A stretch of 6,025 nucleotides of DNA, taken from the NCBI GenBank assembly GCA_048527645.1, contig DBGFNI010000147.1, forward strand, positions 1-6,025, in the 5' to 3' direction. Below the pieces are notes generated by a model that saw nothing but the letters and a program-made list of their open reading frames with translations, ran no database searches and was not told the origin of the DNA. The translations under genes and the position numbers were made by a program. The stretch's first letter is position 1, and every line of letters starts with the position of its first letter. Positions 1 to 5,817 of this stretch are shown in pieces. This stretch comes from HGM12669 sp048527645 (GTDB taxonomy: Bacteria > Bacillota > Clostridia > Oscillospirales > CAG-272).

Positions 1-613
1 GGTCATATTGGGAAAAAGCCTGAAAGAGCAGGGCTTTACAGAGATTTATCCGCCGGAAAGAGATATGTGGTATGTCAAGGTGCCCGCCTTCTCCTTCTCC
101 AAGATCACCGGGATTGACGCCACCCTCTCCCCGGAAATGAAGTCTACCGGCGAGGCAATCGGCTATGACAAAAAGCTGACCCGCGCGCTGCTCAAGGCGC
201 TGCAAGCCTCCGGAACAAAGGTCGCCAACTACGGCACGGTGCTGGTCACCGTGGCCGACGCGGACAAGGCGGAGGCACTGCCGCTGATTCGCCGCTTCTA
301 TAACCTCGGCTTTAATATTGAAGCAACCGCGGGCACCGCGAATTACCTGAAAAATCACGGCATCCGCACGCGCGTGCGCGCAAAGCTCTCCGAGGGGAGC
401 GACGAGATCCTCTCCTCTATCCGAAAGGGCTATGTGACGTATGTCATCAACACAAGAGACGTCAATTCCTCCTCCGGTGTGGTCAGTGACGGCTACGCAC
501 TACGCCGCTGCGCCGTGGAAAACAATGTCACGATGTTCACCTCGCTGGATACGGTTCGCGTTCTGCTCGATGTGTTAGAAGAAACCACCATCGGTGTCTC
601 TACGATTTATTGA
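1..613 (+). CDS. carB: Carbamoyl phosphate synthase large subunit, C-terminal part (5' truncated by window edge)
   Basis: This is the last ~203 codons of the large subunit, which makes carbamoyl phosphate from bicarbonate, ATP and glutamine-derived ammonia for pyrimidine (and arginine) synthesis in the cytoplasm. The frame is open from base 2, so no start is visible; the TTG at 8 is an internal Leu codon. The fragment opens with GKSLKEQGF and continues through VKVPAFSFSKITGID and LSPEMKSTGE, typical of the end of the second ATP-grasp half. From about residue 77 (counting from the TTG) it becomes an MGS-like allosteric domain: GTVLVTVADADKAE, then IEATAGTANYL, then YVINTRDVNSSSG and DGYALRRCAV. 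In known family members this domain binds UMP or other effectors. The stop is TGA at 611-613. Lying directly upstream of pyrK makes a pyrimidine-specific enzyme likely. Full length in the family is about 1,070 residues, so roughly 80% lies outside the window. Confidence 0.96.
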   Translation, partial: VILGKSLKEQGFTEIYPPERDMWYVKVPAFSFSKITGIDATLSPEMKSTGEAIGYDKKLTRALLKALQASGTKVANYGTVLVTVADADKAEALPLIRRFYNLGFNIEATAGTANYLKNHGIRTRVRAKLSEGSDEILSSIRKGYVTYVINTRDVNSSSGVVSDGYALRRCAVENNVTMFTSLDTVRVLLDVLEETTIGVSTIY

Positions 614-658
614 GATCACACCCCGCGCAAAACCGGCAGAAAGGATTCCGATCAATCC

Positions 659-1396
659 ATGAAACAGGAAATTTTTACCGTCACACAAAACAAACCGCTC
701 ACGCGGGATGTATATGAGATGACCCTGCACGGCGACATCAGCGCCATCACCGCCCCGGGGCAGTTTGTCAATCTGCTGCTGGAAGGCTTTTATCTGCGCC
801 GGCCGATCTCCGTATGCGAGACGGTGGGAACGGATACGCTTCGCCTGATCTACAAAACGGTCGGCAGAGGCACGGAAAAGATGGCAGGCATGACCCCGGG
901 GCAAACCGTCGATCTGTTGGTTGGGCTTGGAAACGGCTATGATCTGTCTGCTGCCGGCGCGCACCCGCTGCTGGTCGGCGGCGGCGTGGGCGTTCCTCCG
1001 CTTTATCAGCTGGCAAAGGAGCTGCGGGCAAAGGGCAAGCCGGTCACGGTCATTTTGGGCTTTAACACCGAGCGGGAAATCTTTTTGGACGAGTCCTTTC
1101 GGTCGCTCGGCTGTGAAGTGTTCCTCTCAACGGCAGACGGCTCCCGCGGCAAACAGGGCTTTGTCACAGATACGATGCGCGATGTCGCAGATTATTCCTA
1201 TCTTTACACCTGCGGACCGTTGCCGATGCTGCGTGCAGTCTATGACGCCTGCACCACCGGAGGCGAGTTTAGCTTTGAGGAGCGGATGGGCTGCGGATTC
1301 GGCGCCTGCATGGGCTGCTCCTGCAAGACAAAGTCCGGCAGCAAGCGGATCTGCAAGGAAGGTCCCGTTCTGAAAAAGGAGGAAATCCTGTGGTAA
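659..1396 (+). CDS. pyrK: Dihydroorotate dehydrogenase B, electron transfer subunit (FAD, 2Fe-2S)
   Basis: PyrK passes electrons from the PyrD FMN through a 2Fe-2S cluster and FAD to NAD+, as part of a PyrD2-PyrK2 enzyme. The 245-residue protein has the ferredoxin-reductase-like layout. An N-terminal FAD-binding barrel carries LRRPIS (residues 46-51) and YKTVGRGTE (65-73). The nucleotide-binding domain carries VGGGVGVPPL (106-115) and TCGPLPML (184-191). The C-terminal cluster loop has Cys212, Cys217, Cys220 and Cys232 in ERMGCGFGACMGCSC and ICKEGP; this C-x4-C-x2-C-x11-C pattern fits PyrK 2Fe-2S ligands. Cys222 is an extra cysteine. The start is ATG at 659; an AGAAAGGA stretch at 638-645 may be its ribosome site, though the 13-nt spacing is long. 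The 3' end overlaps pyrD by 7 bases. Similar flavoprotein reductases exist, but the cluster motif and the pyrD neighbour make the assignment firm. Confidence 0.97.
   Translation: MKQEIFTVTQNKPLTRDVYEMTLHGDISAITAPGQFVNLLLEGFYLRRPISVCETVGTDTLRLIYKTVGRGTEKMAGMTPGQTVDLLVGLGNGYDLSAAGAHPLLVGGGVGVPPLYQLAKELRAKGKPVTVILGFNTEREIFLDESFRSLGCEVFLSTADGSRGKQGFVTDTMRDVADYSYLYTCGPLPMLRAVYDACTTGGEFSFEERMGCGFGACMGCSCKTKSGSKRICKEGPVLKKEEILW
1377..1382 (+). promoter_or_regulatory. Ribosome binding site that fixes the pyrD GTG start
   Basis: A perfect AGGAGG lies inside the last codons of pyrK, 7 nt before the GTG at 1390. No ATG in the pyrD frame is well placed, so this site decides the start and implies translational coupling of pyrK and pyrD. 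Confidence 0.9.
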
Positions 1397-2304
1397 ATAC
1401 AAAGGTGAATCTATGCGGTATCACGCTGGACAATCCGGTGATTCCCGCCTCCGGCACATTCGGCTACGGATATGAATTTGCAGAGCTGTACGACATCAAT
1501 ATTTTAGGAACGTTTTCTTTCAAGGGCACCACGCTGCATCCCAGATTCGGCAATCCCACGCCCCGCATTGCGGAATGCACCGCCGGCATGATCAACGCCG
1601 TCGGCCTGCAAAATCCCGGCGTGGAGCAGGTTCTGTCTGAGGAACTGCCGCGGCTGGGACAGGTGTTTCACAAGCCGGTCATGGCAAATATCGGCGGTTT
1701 CTCCGTTGAGGAATATACCGCTGTCAGCAAGCTGCTCGACGCACACCCGCAAGTCGGCTGGCTGGAGATCAACATCAGCTGCCCCAATGTGCACGGCGGC
1801 GGCATGAGCTTCGGCACAACGCCCCAGGGCGCGGCACAAGTCGTGCGCAGTGTGAAGGCAAACACTGCAAAGCCGGTGATTGCCAAGCTGTCGCCCAATG
1901 TCACGGATATCGTCTCCATCGCCGTCGCCTGCGAAGAAGCGGGCGCCGACGGCATCAGCCTGATTAACACCCTGCTGGGCATGCGCATTGATCTGAAGAC
2001 AAAGCGCCCGGTGCTCGCCAACAAAATGGGCGGCTTCTCCGGCAGCGCCGTTCTGCCGGTGGCGCTGCGCATGGTATATCAGGTCTATCAGGCAGTGAAA
2101 ATTCCCGTTGTCGGGATGGGCGGCGTCAGCTGCGCGGAGGACGTGATCGAGATGATGCTGGCAGGCGCGACTGCTGTCGAGGTGGGCGCCGCCAATCTGG
2201 TCAACCCCTTCGCCGCGCGGGATATCGTGCGCGCACTGCCCGGCGTCATGGAAAAATACGGCGTGTCGGATCTGACAGAGATCATCGGCGCGGCGCACGC
2301 ATAA
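1390..2304 (+). CDS. pyrD: Dihydroorotate dehydrogenase B, catalytic subunit (class 1B, FMN)
   Basis: PyrD oxidises dihydroorotate to orotate, the fourth step of UMP synthesis, using FMN in a TIM barrel. The 304 residues match the usual class 1B length. Visible signatures are PASGTFGYG (19-27), SFKGTT with the FMN-contacting Lys45, and ITGLQNPG-like AVGLQNPGV (70-78). EINISCPNVHGGG (126-138) supplies Cys131 as the active-site base; a cysteine here marks class 1 enzymes, where class 2 has serine. LINTLLGMRID (191-201), GGFSGSA (214-220), VVGMGGV (240-246) and VEVGAAN (263-269) complete the FMN phosphate-binding face. The start is GTG at 1390, overlapping the pyrK stop by 7 bases behind a perfect ribosome site. 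The adjacent pyrK confirms the NAD-linked, heterotetrameric form rather than a membrane quinone-dependent one; there is no N-terminal membrane helix. Confidence 0.98.
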   Translation: MVNTKVNLCGITLDNPVIPASGTFGYGYEFAELYDINILGTFSFKGTTLHPRFGNPTPRIAECTAGMINAVGLQNPGVEQVLSEELPRLGQVFHKPVMANIGGFSVEEYTAVSKLLDAHPQVGWLEINISCPNVHGGGMSFGTTPQGAAQVVRSVKANTAKPVIAKLSPNVTDIVSIAVACEEAGADGISLINTLLGMRIDLKTKRPVLANKMGGFSGSAVLPVALRMVYQVYQAVKIPVVGMGGVSCAEDVIEMMLAGATAVEVGAANLVNPFAARDIVRALPGVMEKYGVSDLTEIIGAAHA

Positions 2305-2330
2305 CATTACGGAAAGGATAGGATCATAGC

Positions 2331-3029
2331 ATGGGAAAAGATGTAATCATCGCCTGCGATTTTGACACTGCGGAGGCTTGTCTCTCCTTTTTGGATAAAT
2401 TCGAGCAGGAAAAACCGTATGTAAAAATCGGGATGGAGCTCTTCTACGCCGCCGGTCCCGGAATCGTGAAGGCAATCAAAGCACGCGGCCATCAGATTTT
2501 TTTGGATCTGAAGCTGCATGACATTCCCAACACCGTGCGGAAAACCATGGCGGTTCTCTCCGCATTGGATATTGATATGTGCAATCTGCACGCCGCCGGA
2601 ACCGTCCCGATGATGCAGGCGGCGCTGGAGGGGCTCACCCGCCCGGACGGCACACGCCCGCTCCTGATTGCGGTAACCCAGCTGACCTCCACCGGCCAGG
2701 AGCGCATGACAGAGGATCTGCTCATCGAAAAGCCGCTGGATCAGGTCGTGATGCACTATGCACAGTGCGCCGCAAAGGCAGGGTTGGACGGCGTGGTATG
2801 CTCGCCGCTGGAGGCGGGCAAGGTGCATCAAACCTGCGGCGCGCAGTTTCTGACTGTGACGCCCGGCGTGCGCTTTGCCGACGGCGATGTCGGCGATCAG
2901 GTGCGCGTCACCACTCCCGAAAAAGCAAAGGAAATCGGCTCTGACTACATCGTGGTCGGCCGTCCCATCACGCAGGCGCCCGACCCCGTCGCCGCTTGGC
3001 GCCGCTGCGTCCGGGAATTTGTCGGCTGA
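2331..3029 (+). CDS. pyrF: Orotidine 5'-phosphate decarboxylase
   Basis: PyrF removes CO2 from OMP to give UMP, the last step of the pathway, without a cofactor. The 232-residue protein is a complete type I (bacterial short-form) enzyme. The catalytic array is visible: Asp10 in IIACDFD, Lys32 in VKIGMELF, and the D-x-K-x-x-D signature in FLDLKLHDIPNT (Asp59, Lys61, Asp64). The phosphate-binding end follows as VTPGVRFADGDVGDQ and IVVGRPITQAPDP. The start is ATG at 2331. Purine-rich GGAAAGGATAGGA at 2311-2323 serves as ribosome site, with the 3'-most AGGA about 8 nt from the ATG. The gene sits 26 bp after pyrD and 35 bp before pyrE, so it is co-transcribed with both. The next enzyme needed for its substrate, PyrE, is encoded immediately downstream. 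Confidence 0.98.
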   Translation: MGKDVIIACDFDTAEACLSFLDKFEQEKPYVKIGMELFYAAGPGIVKAIKARGHQIFLDLKLHDIPNTVRKTMAVLSALDIDMCNLHAAGTVPMMQAALEGLTRPDGTRPLLIAVTQLTSTGQERMTEDLLIEKPLDQVVMHYAQCAAKAGLDGVVCSPLEAGKVHQTCGAQFLTVTPGVRFADGDVGDQVRVTTPEKAKEIGSDYIVVGRPITQAPDPVAAWRRCVREFVG

Positions 3030-3055
3030 TTGGTTTCATGGAACAAACGAAAGGC

Positions 3056-3060
3056 AGGAG
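3056..3060 (+). promoter_or_regulatory. Ribosome binding site supporting the pyrE start at 3065
   Basis: AGGAG lies 4 nt before the ATG at 3065. The frame is open upstream, with an in-frame ATG at 3038 and a TTG at 2996 inside pyrF. Neither has a comparable site, and homologous proteins begin at about the 3065 position. Confidence 0.75.
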
Positions 3061-3064
3061 AACT

Positions 3065-3703
3065 ATGGAAAGTATTGAAATTCAAGTTGCAAAAGCGCTG
3101 CTGGAGATTCAGGCGGTCTTTTTCCGTCCGCAGCAGCCCTTCACCTGGGCAAGCGGTATTCACAGCCCCGTATACTGTGACAACCGTCTCATTCTCACCG
3201 CGCCCGCACAGCGCACGCTGGTCGAGAGCGCAATCGCCGAAACCGTCAAGCGCGAGTATCCCGACTGCGAGGTGCTGATGGGCACCTCAACCGCCGGCAT
3301 TGCGCACGCCGCCATCGCCGCGCATCTGCTTGGCATGCCCATGGGCTATGTCCGCTCCGGCGCAAAGGATCACGGCAGACAGAATCAGATTGAAGGCAAG
3401 CTGGAAAAAGGGCAGAAGGTCGTTGTCGTGGAGGATCTGATCTCCACCGGCGGCAGCGTGATTGAGGTGGTCAACGTTCTGCGTCAGGCGGGCGCCCGGG
3501 TGCTTGGCATCGTCAGCATCTTCACCTACGGCATGCAAAAGGGACTGGATCGGCTGGCAGAGGCCGATGTCAAAAATGTCTCCCTCACGAATTTTGACTG
3601 CATCGCTAAGGTTGCGGCGCAGCAGGGATATATCCGCAATGAGGATATCGACCGCCTGATCCGTTTCCGCAACAATCCCTCTGACGAAAGCTGGATTTCC
3701 TGA
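3065..3703 (+). CDS. pyrE: Orotate phosphoribosyltransferase
   Basis: PyrE joins orotate to PRPP to form OMP and pyrophosphate, feeding PyrF. The 212-residue protein closely resembles Bacillus-type PyrE: LLEIQAVFFRPQQPFTWASG (12-31) and SPVYCDNRL (34-42) form the N-terminal substrate region. MGTSTAGIAHAA (72-83) follows, then the flexible catalytic loop VRSGAKDHGRQNQIEG (96-111) with Lys101 and His103. VVVVEDLISTGGS (119-131) is the PRPP-binding signature of type I phosphoribosyltransferases, with its paired acidic residues. The C-terminus FRNNPSDESWIS is also typical. The start at 3065 was chosen over in-frame starts at 3038 and 2996 because it has a ribosome site, matches family length and does not overlap pyrF. 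No frame damage is seen. The gap to pyrB is 27 bp. Confidence 0.97.
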   Translation: MESIEIQVAKALLEIQAVFFRPQQPFTWASGIHSPVYCDNRLILTAPAQRTLVESAIAETVKREYPDCEVLMGTSTAGIAHAAIAAHLLGMPMGYVRSGAKDHGRQNQIEGKLEKGQKVVVVEDLISTGGSVIEVVNVLRQAGARVLGIVSIFTYGMQKGLDRLAEADVKNVSLTNFDCIAKVAAQQGYIRNEDIDRLIRFRNNPSDESWIS

Positions 3704-3730
3704 TTGCAACAAGAATGAAGGAGGAAACGG

Positions 3731-4645
3731 ATGAAGCATCTGATTGATATTTTAGATCTAACCACAGACGAAATTGACGAGCTGATCGCCATCGCTTCGG
3801 ACATCATTGCGCAGCCGGAAAAGTATTCCCAAATGTGCCGCGGCAAAAAGCTGGCAACGCTGTTTTTCGAGCCCTCCACGCGTACCCGCCTGTCCTTTGA
3901 GGCAGCAATGTATGAGCTGGGCGGCAATGTGCTGGGCTTTTCCGAGGCACAAAGCTCCTCCTCCTCCAAAGGTGAAAGCGTGTCGGATACCGTGCGCGTC
4001 GTCGGCGGCTACGCGGATATTATCGCCATGCGTCATCCCAAGGAGGGCGCACCGCTGGTCGCATCCATGAAGGCAGGCGTTCCGGTGATCAACGCGGGGG
4101 ACGGCGGACACAATCATCCGACCCAGACCCTGACAGACCTGCTCACCATTCAGCGCAAGAAGGGCGGCTTTGACAATCTCACCGTCGGATTTTGCGGAGA
4201 TCTGAAGTTCGGGCGCACCGTGCACTCCCTTTTAGGCGCACTGTCCCGGTATAAAAATGTCACCTTCCGCCTGATATCCCCCGCGGAGCTGACCGTTCCC
4301 GAATATCTGCGCCGCGAAGTGCTGGAAAGCAAGGGGCTCTCCTATGAAGAAACCTCGGATCTGGAGGCGGCAATGCCCAGTCTGGACGTGTTGTATATGA
4401 CGCGTGTCCAGCGAGAGCGCTTTTTCAACGAGCAGGACTATATTCGCCTCAAGGACAGTTATGTCCTCACCCCCGAAAAGCTGCAAAACGCAAAGCCGGA
4501 TATGTGCATCATGCATCCGCTGCCCCGCGTCAATGAGATTTCGGTCGCCGTGGACGACGACCCCCGCGCCTGCTATTTTGAACAGGCGCGCAACGGCAAA
4601 TATATCCGCATGGCGCTGATCCTGAAGCTGCTGGAAATTCTGTAA
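3731..4645 (+). CDS. pyrB: Aspartate carbamoyltransferase, catalytic chain
   Basis: PyrB transfers the carbamoyl group to L-aspartate, giving carbamoyl aspartate, the committed step of the pathway. The 304-residue protein shows the carbamoyl phosphate motif FFEPSTRTRLSFE (45-57). The mobile 80s loop SSSSSKGESVSDT carries Lys80, which reaches into the neighbouring subunit of the trimer. Further active-site segments are AMRHP (99-103), HNHPTQTLTD (127-136) and MHPLPRVNEI (261-270); the last holds the Leu-Pro-Arg substrate loop of the aspartate domain. FCGDLKFGRTVHSL (154-167) is typical of aspartate rather than ornithine transcarbamoylases. A perfect AGGAGG at 3719-3724 lies 6 nt before the ATG. 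The protein is close to the E. coli PyrB length and is followed by pyrI, so it probably assembles as a regulated dodecamer (two catalytic trimers plus three regulatory dimers). The quaternary structure is inferred from family knowledge. Confidence 0.98.
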   Translation: MKHLIDILDLTTDEIDELIAIASDIIAQPEKYSQMCRGKKLATLFFEPSTRTRLSFEAAMYELGGNVLGFSEAQSSSSSKGESVSDTVRVVGGYADIIAMRHPKEGAPLVASMKAGVPVINAGDGGHNHPTQTLTDLLTIQRKKGGFDNLTVGFCGDLKFGRTVHSLLGALSRYKNVTFRLISPAELTVPEYLRREVLESKGLSYEETSDLEAAMPSLDVLYMTRVQRERFFNEQDYIRLKDSYVLTPEKLQNAKPDMCIMHPLPRVNEISVAVDDDPRACYFEQARNGKYIRMALILKLLEIL

Positions 4646-4752
4646 CCCGCTCACCCGTCGAAAGCCGGGCAAAACAACCTCTCGTACAGTCAAGTTTATT
4701 TGACCCTGTTTGATAGGAATGCAAGCCGCTTGGCGGCAGAATGGAGATTTTC
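4646..4752 (+). other. pyrB-pyrI intergenic gap with small inverted repeats
   Basis: This is the longest gap in the operon. It holds GTCAA/TTGAC arms (4689-4693, 4700-4704; 6-nt loop) and a GCCGC-TTG-GCGGC hairpin (4725-4737) just before the pyrI ribosome site. TTGACC at 4700-4705 looks like a -35, but no -10 lies at the right distance. There is no U-tract, so an intrinsic terminator is unlikely. The 4725-4737 hairpin could influence pyrI translation, but this is speculative. Confidence 0.45.
4743..4746 (+). promoter_or_regulatory. Ribosome binding site favouring the pyrI start at 4753
   Basis: GGAG ends 6 nt before the ATG at 4753. The alternative in-frame ATG at 4741 overlaps this motif and has no Shine-Dalgarno-like sequence before it. 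Confidence 0.6.
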
Positions 4753-5169
4753 ATGATTGTAACGCCGATTGAAAACGGTATCGTTCTGGATCACATCCGG
4801 GCGGGCGTCGCCATGGAGCTGTATCAGCTACTGCATCTGGAGGAGCTGTCCTGCTCCGTCGCCATCATCAAAAACGCCCCCAGTGTCAAACTGGGAAAAA
4901 AGGACATTATCAAAATCGACGAGGTCATCGATTTGGATTTTGACCTGGTGGCATATATCGATCCGGGGATTACTGTCAATATTATCCGCGGCGGCCAGCT
5001 TGAAAAACGGCTGCATATGCAGCCGCCCACCCGCCTGGAGAATGTCATCAAGTGTAAAAATCCCCGCTGTATCACCTCCGTCGAGCAGGAATTGCCGCAT
5101 GTTTTCAAGCTCACCGACCCGGTGCATCGCACCTACCGCTGTATCTACTGCGAATCCAAAGCCAAATAA
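4753..5169 (+). CDS. pyrI: Aspartate carbamoyltransferase regulatory chain (zinc-binding)
   Basis: PyrI binds nucleotide effectors (CTP, UTP and ATP in known members) and adjusts PyrB activity. The 138-residue product has the standard two-domain plan. The N-terminal nucleotide-binding domain begins IENGIVLDHIRAG (6-18) and includes GKKDIIKIDEV (48-58). The C-terminal zinc domain has four cysteines, Cys101, Cys106, Cys130 and Cys133, in IKCKNPRC and YRCIYC. This C-x4-C...C-x2-C pattern matches the zinc ligands that contact the catalytic chain. I chose ATG 4753 for its GGAG and because the protein then begins like related chains; ATG 4741 would add MEIF. Unlike some relatives the chain is not fused to PyrB, and it sits 107 bp behind it. 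The presence of PyrI implies allosteric feedback control in addition to any operon-level regulation upstream of the window. Confidence 0.96.
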   Translation: MIVTPIENGIVLDHIRAGVAMELYQLLHLEELSCSVAIIKNAPSVKLGKKDIIKIDEVIDLDFDLVAYIDPGITVNIIRGGQLEKRLHMQPPTRLENVIKCKNPRCITSVEQELPHVFKLTDPVHRTYRCIYCESKAK

Positions 5170-5197
5170 TGCCCGCTCGCCGGAGCTTTTGCTTTGC

Positions 5198-5237
5198 AGC
5201 ACACCGCTTTCCCGCTTTGGCGGGAAAGCGGTGTGCT
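5198..5237 (+). terminator. Perfect 18-bp hairpin after pyrI, possible operon terminator without U-tract
   Basis: Arms at 5198-5215 and 5220-5237 are exact reverse complements around a 4-nt TTTG loop, starting 28 bp after the pyrI stop. The position suits the end of the pyr transcript. Neither strand carries a run of T after the stem, so it is not a textbook intrinsic terminator. It could instead protect the 3' end from exonucleases, or act with the C-rich region downstream. The hairpin itself is certain; its function is inferred. Confidence 0.55.
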
Positions 5238-5561
5238 TGTCCTTGGGCCAAAGCCCCCGCCTGGCCGTGTTTCCCGGCACATTTCACCGATTCACGCCGC
5301 TCCGTTTCGTTCCTCCCTATTGAAAGCAGCAGCCGCAGCGCCCCACCCCGCGCGCAGCCGTACCCGTCTTCCCCGCACTGATTCACCGCATCCGCCGCCC
5401 CGCGCACACCTGCGCATAGCAGCAAGCCGCACCGCAATCATATATCAAACGGAATTCATTCTCGAATCCACCGCAATCCAACGACGCCAAAGACCGGCAG
5501 ACACTCCAAAAGCCGCGCAAAAAACAGATGTCGCACCCCGCAGCCACGCCCTCCTTTTTGC
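5238..5561 (+). other. Non-coding C-rich, G-poor spacer, possible Rho-dependent termination zone
   Basis: No credible gene is present. Open frames here give Pro/Arg/Ala/Ser-rich or Cys-rich translations without recognisable motifs, and have no good ribosome sites. By hand count, 5341-5520 holds about 78 C and 33 G on the + strand, a strong bias. C-rich, G-poor transcripts are the known loading substrate of Rho, so this stretch could finish pyr operon transcription after the hairpin. A small GGGC-CAAA-GCCC hairpin lies at 5245-5256. The role is inferred from composition only. Confidence 0.35.
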
Positions 5562-5591
5562 TTGACAATTCTTTGCATTCTGTGCTATAAT
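5562..5591 (+). promoter_or_regulatory. Consensus sigma-70 (SigA) promoter upstream of tRNA-Pro locus
   Basis: The -35 is TTGACA at 5562-5567 and the -10 is TATAAT at 5586-5591, both exact consensus, with an 18-bp spacer and a TGC extension (5583-5585) before the -10. Transcription should begin near 5598, about 45 bp before the broken tRNA half. It probably served the original tRNA-Pro gene, and may still read through to the intact copy at 5833. Confidence 0.85.
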
Positions 5592-5642
5592 AACCATGTC
5601 GCCGCAGAATGCATGCAGCCTCACCCCGGCATAATATCCAAT

Positions 5643-5680
5643 CGGGGTATAGCGCAGTTGATAGCGCACCGCATTTGGGA
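5643..5680 (+). pseudogene. Truncated tRNA-Pro (5' half ending at the anticodon loop)
   Basis: These 38 bases match the 5' half of the intact tRNA-Pro at 5833-5870 at 34 positions. They include the 5' acceptor strand CGGGGTA, a D-arm with GCGC/GCGC, the 5' anticodon stem CCGCA and the loop TTTGGGA with anticodon TGG. Similarity stops exactly after the loop. The next bases (GCATA) cannot pair with CCGCA, and there is no T-arm or 3' acceptor strand. It cannot fold as a tRNA and is best read as a remnant left when something recombined in the anticodon loop. The four differences from the intact copy argue against a recent simple duplication. Confidence 0.8.
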
Positions 5681-5700
5681 GCATAGATGTATTTACACCT

Positions 5701-5748
5701 CCCGAAAGCGAAAACCGCCGAAAGCCCTTCAACCGTGCGGATTTCGGG
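5701..5748. repeat. Nested inverted repeat in the putative integration scar
   Basis: Outer arms CCCGAAA (5701-5707) and TTTCGGG (5742-5748) are perfect complements. Inside them CCGC (5715-5718) can pair with GCGG (5737-5740). CCGAAAGC also occurs twice as a direct repeat (5702-5709 and 5718-5725). No run of T follows, so this is not a terminator. It may be a structured attachment-site arm of an integrative element; this is inference. Confidence 0.55.
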
Positions 5749-5771
5749 CAGTTCGGAAAATGAAAAAAAGC

Positions 5772-5791
5772 GGTCAAAAATGTGTTTGACC
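5772..5791. repeat. 7-bp inverted repeat GGTCAAA / TTTGACC
   Basis: Perfect arms at 5772-5778 and 5785-5791 are separated by 6 bp. The right arm is part of the first of three TGACCAC direct repeats, so the whole cluster contains four related half-sites, the first inverted. Confidence 0.6.
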
Positions 5792-5817
5792 ACAGAATTG
5801 ACCACCTACATGACCAC
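5787..5817 (+). repeat. Three TGACCAC direct repeats at exact 12-bp spacing
   Basis: Identical heptamers lie at 5787-5793, 5799-5805 and 5811-5817. The regular spacing, about one helical turn or slightly more, suggests binding of a protein to one face of the DNA. The cluster ends 15 bp before the intact tRNA. Short direct repeats beside a tRNA resemble tyrosine-recombinase arm sites, but the link is inferred. Confidence 0.65.

Noticed and set aside
2996..3064. N-terminal extension of PyrE from TTG 2996 or ATG 3038
   Set aside because: The extension overlaps or abuts pyrF, lacks a ribosome site and is absent from typical PyrE proteins, whose start fits ATG 3065.
4689..4705. GTCAA/TTGAC inverted repeat resembling the GGTCAAA/TTTGACC palindrome near the tRNA
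   Set aside because: The arms are only 5 bp, the loop lengths differ relative to the core, and no TGACCAC repeats accompany it. It is likely chance, and the TTGACC has no matching -10.
5194..5565. 123-codon plus-strand frame after pyrI
   Set aside because: It starts before the 18-bp hairpin and reads Pro/Arg/Ser/Ala-rich low-complexity sequence with no motif. It is explained by C-rich non-coding DNA.
5736..5757. TGCGG followed by GGGCAGTTCGG as a possible missing 3' half of the broken tRNA, implying an intron in the anticodon loop
   Set aside because: TGCGG could pair with CCGCA, but no matching T-stem 3' strand or 3' acceptor strand follows, and there are no group I intron core features in the ~55 intervening bases.
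5562..5789. 75-codon plus-strand frame ending MKKSGQKCV
   Set aside because: Its first codon is the TTG of the -35 box and it passes through the promoter and the tRNA half. It could contain a trace of a former integrase end, but nothing recognisable supports that.
5383..5805. 140-codon open frame on the minus strand with many cysteines
   Set aside because: It would begin at a GTG inside the TGACCAC repeats and runs antisense through the promoter and the tRNA half. No ribosome site or domain is visible, so it is a chance frame.
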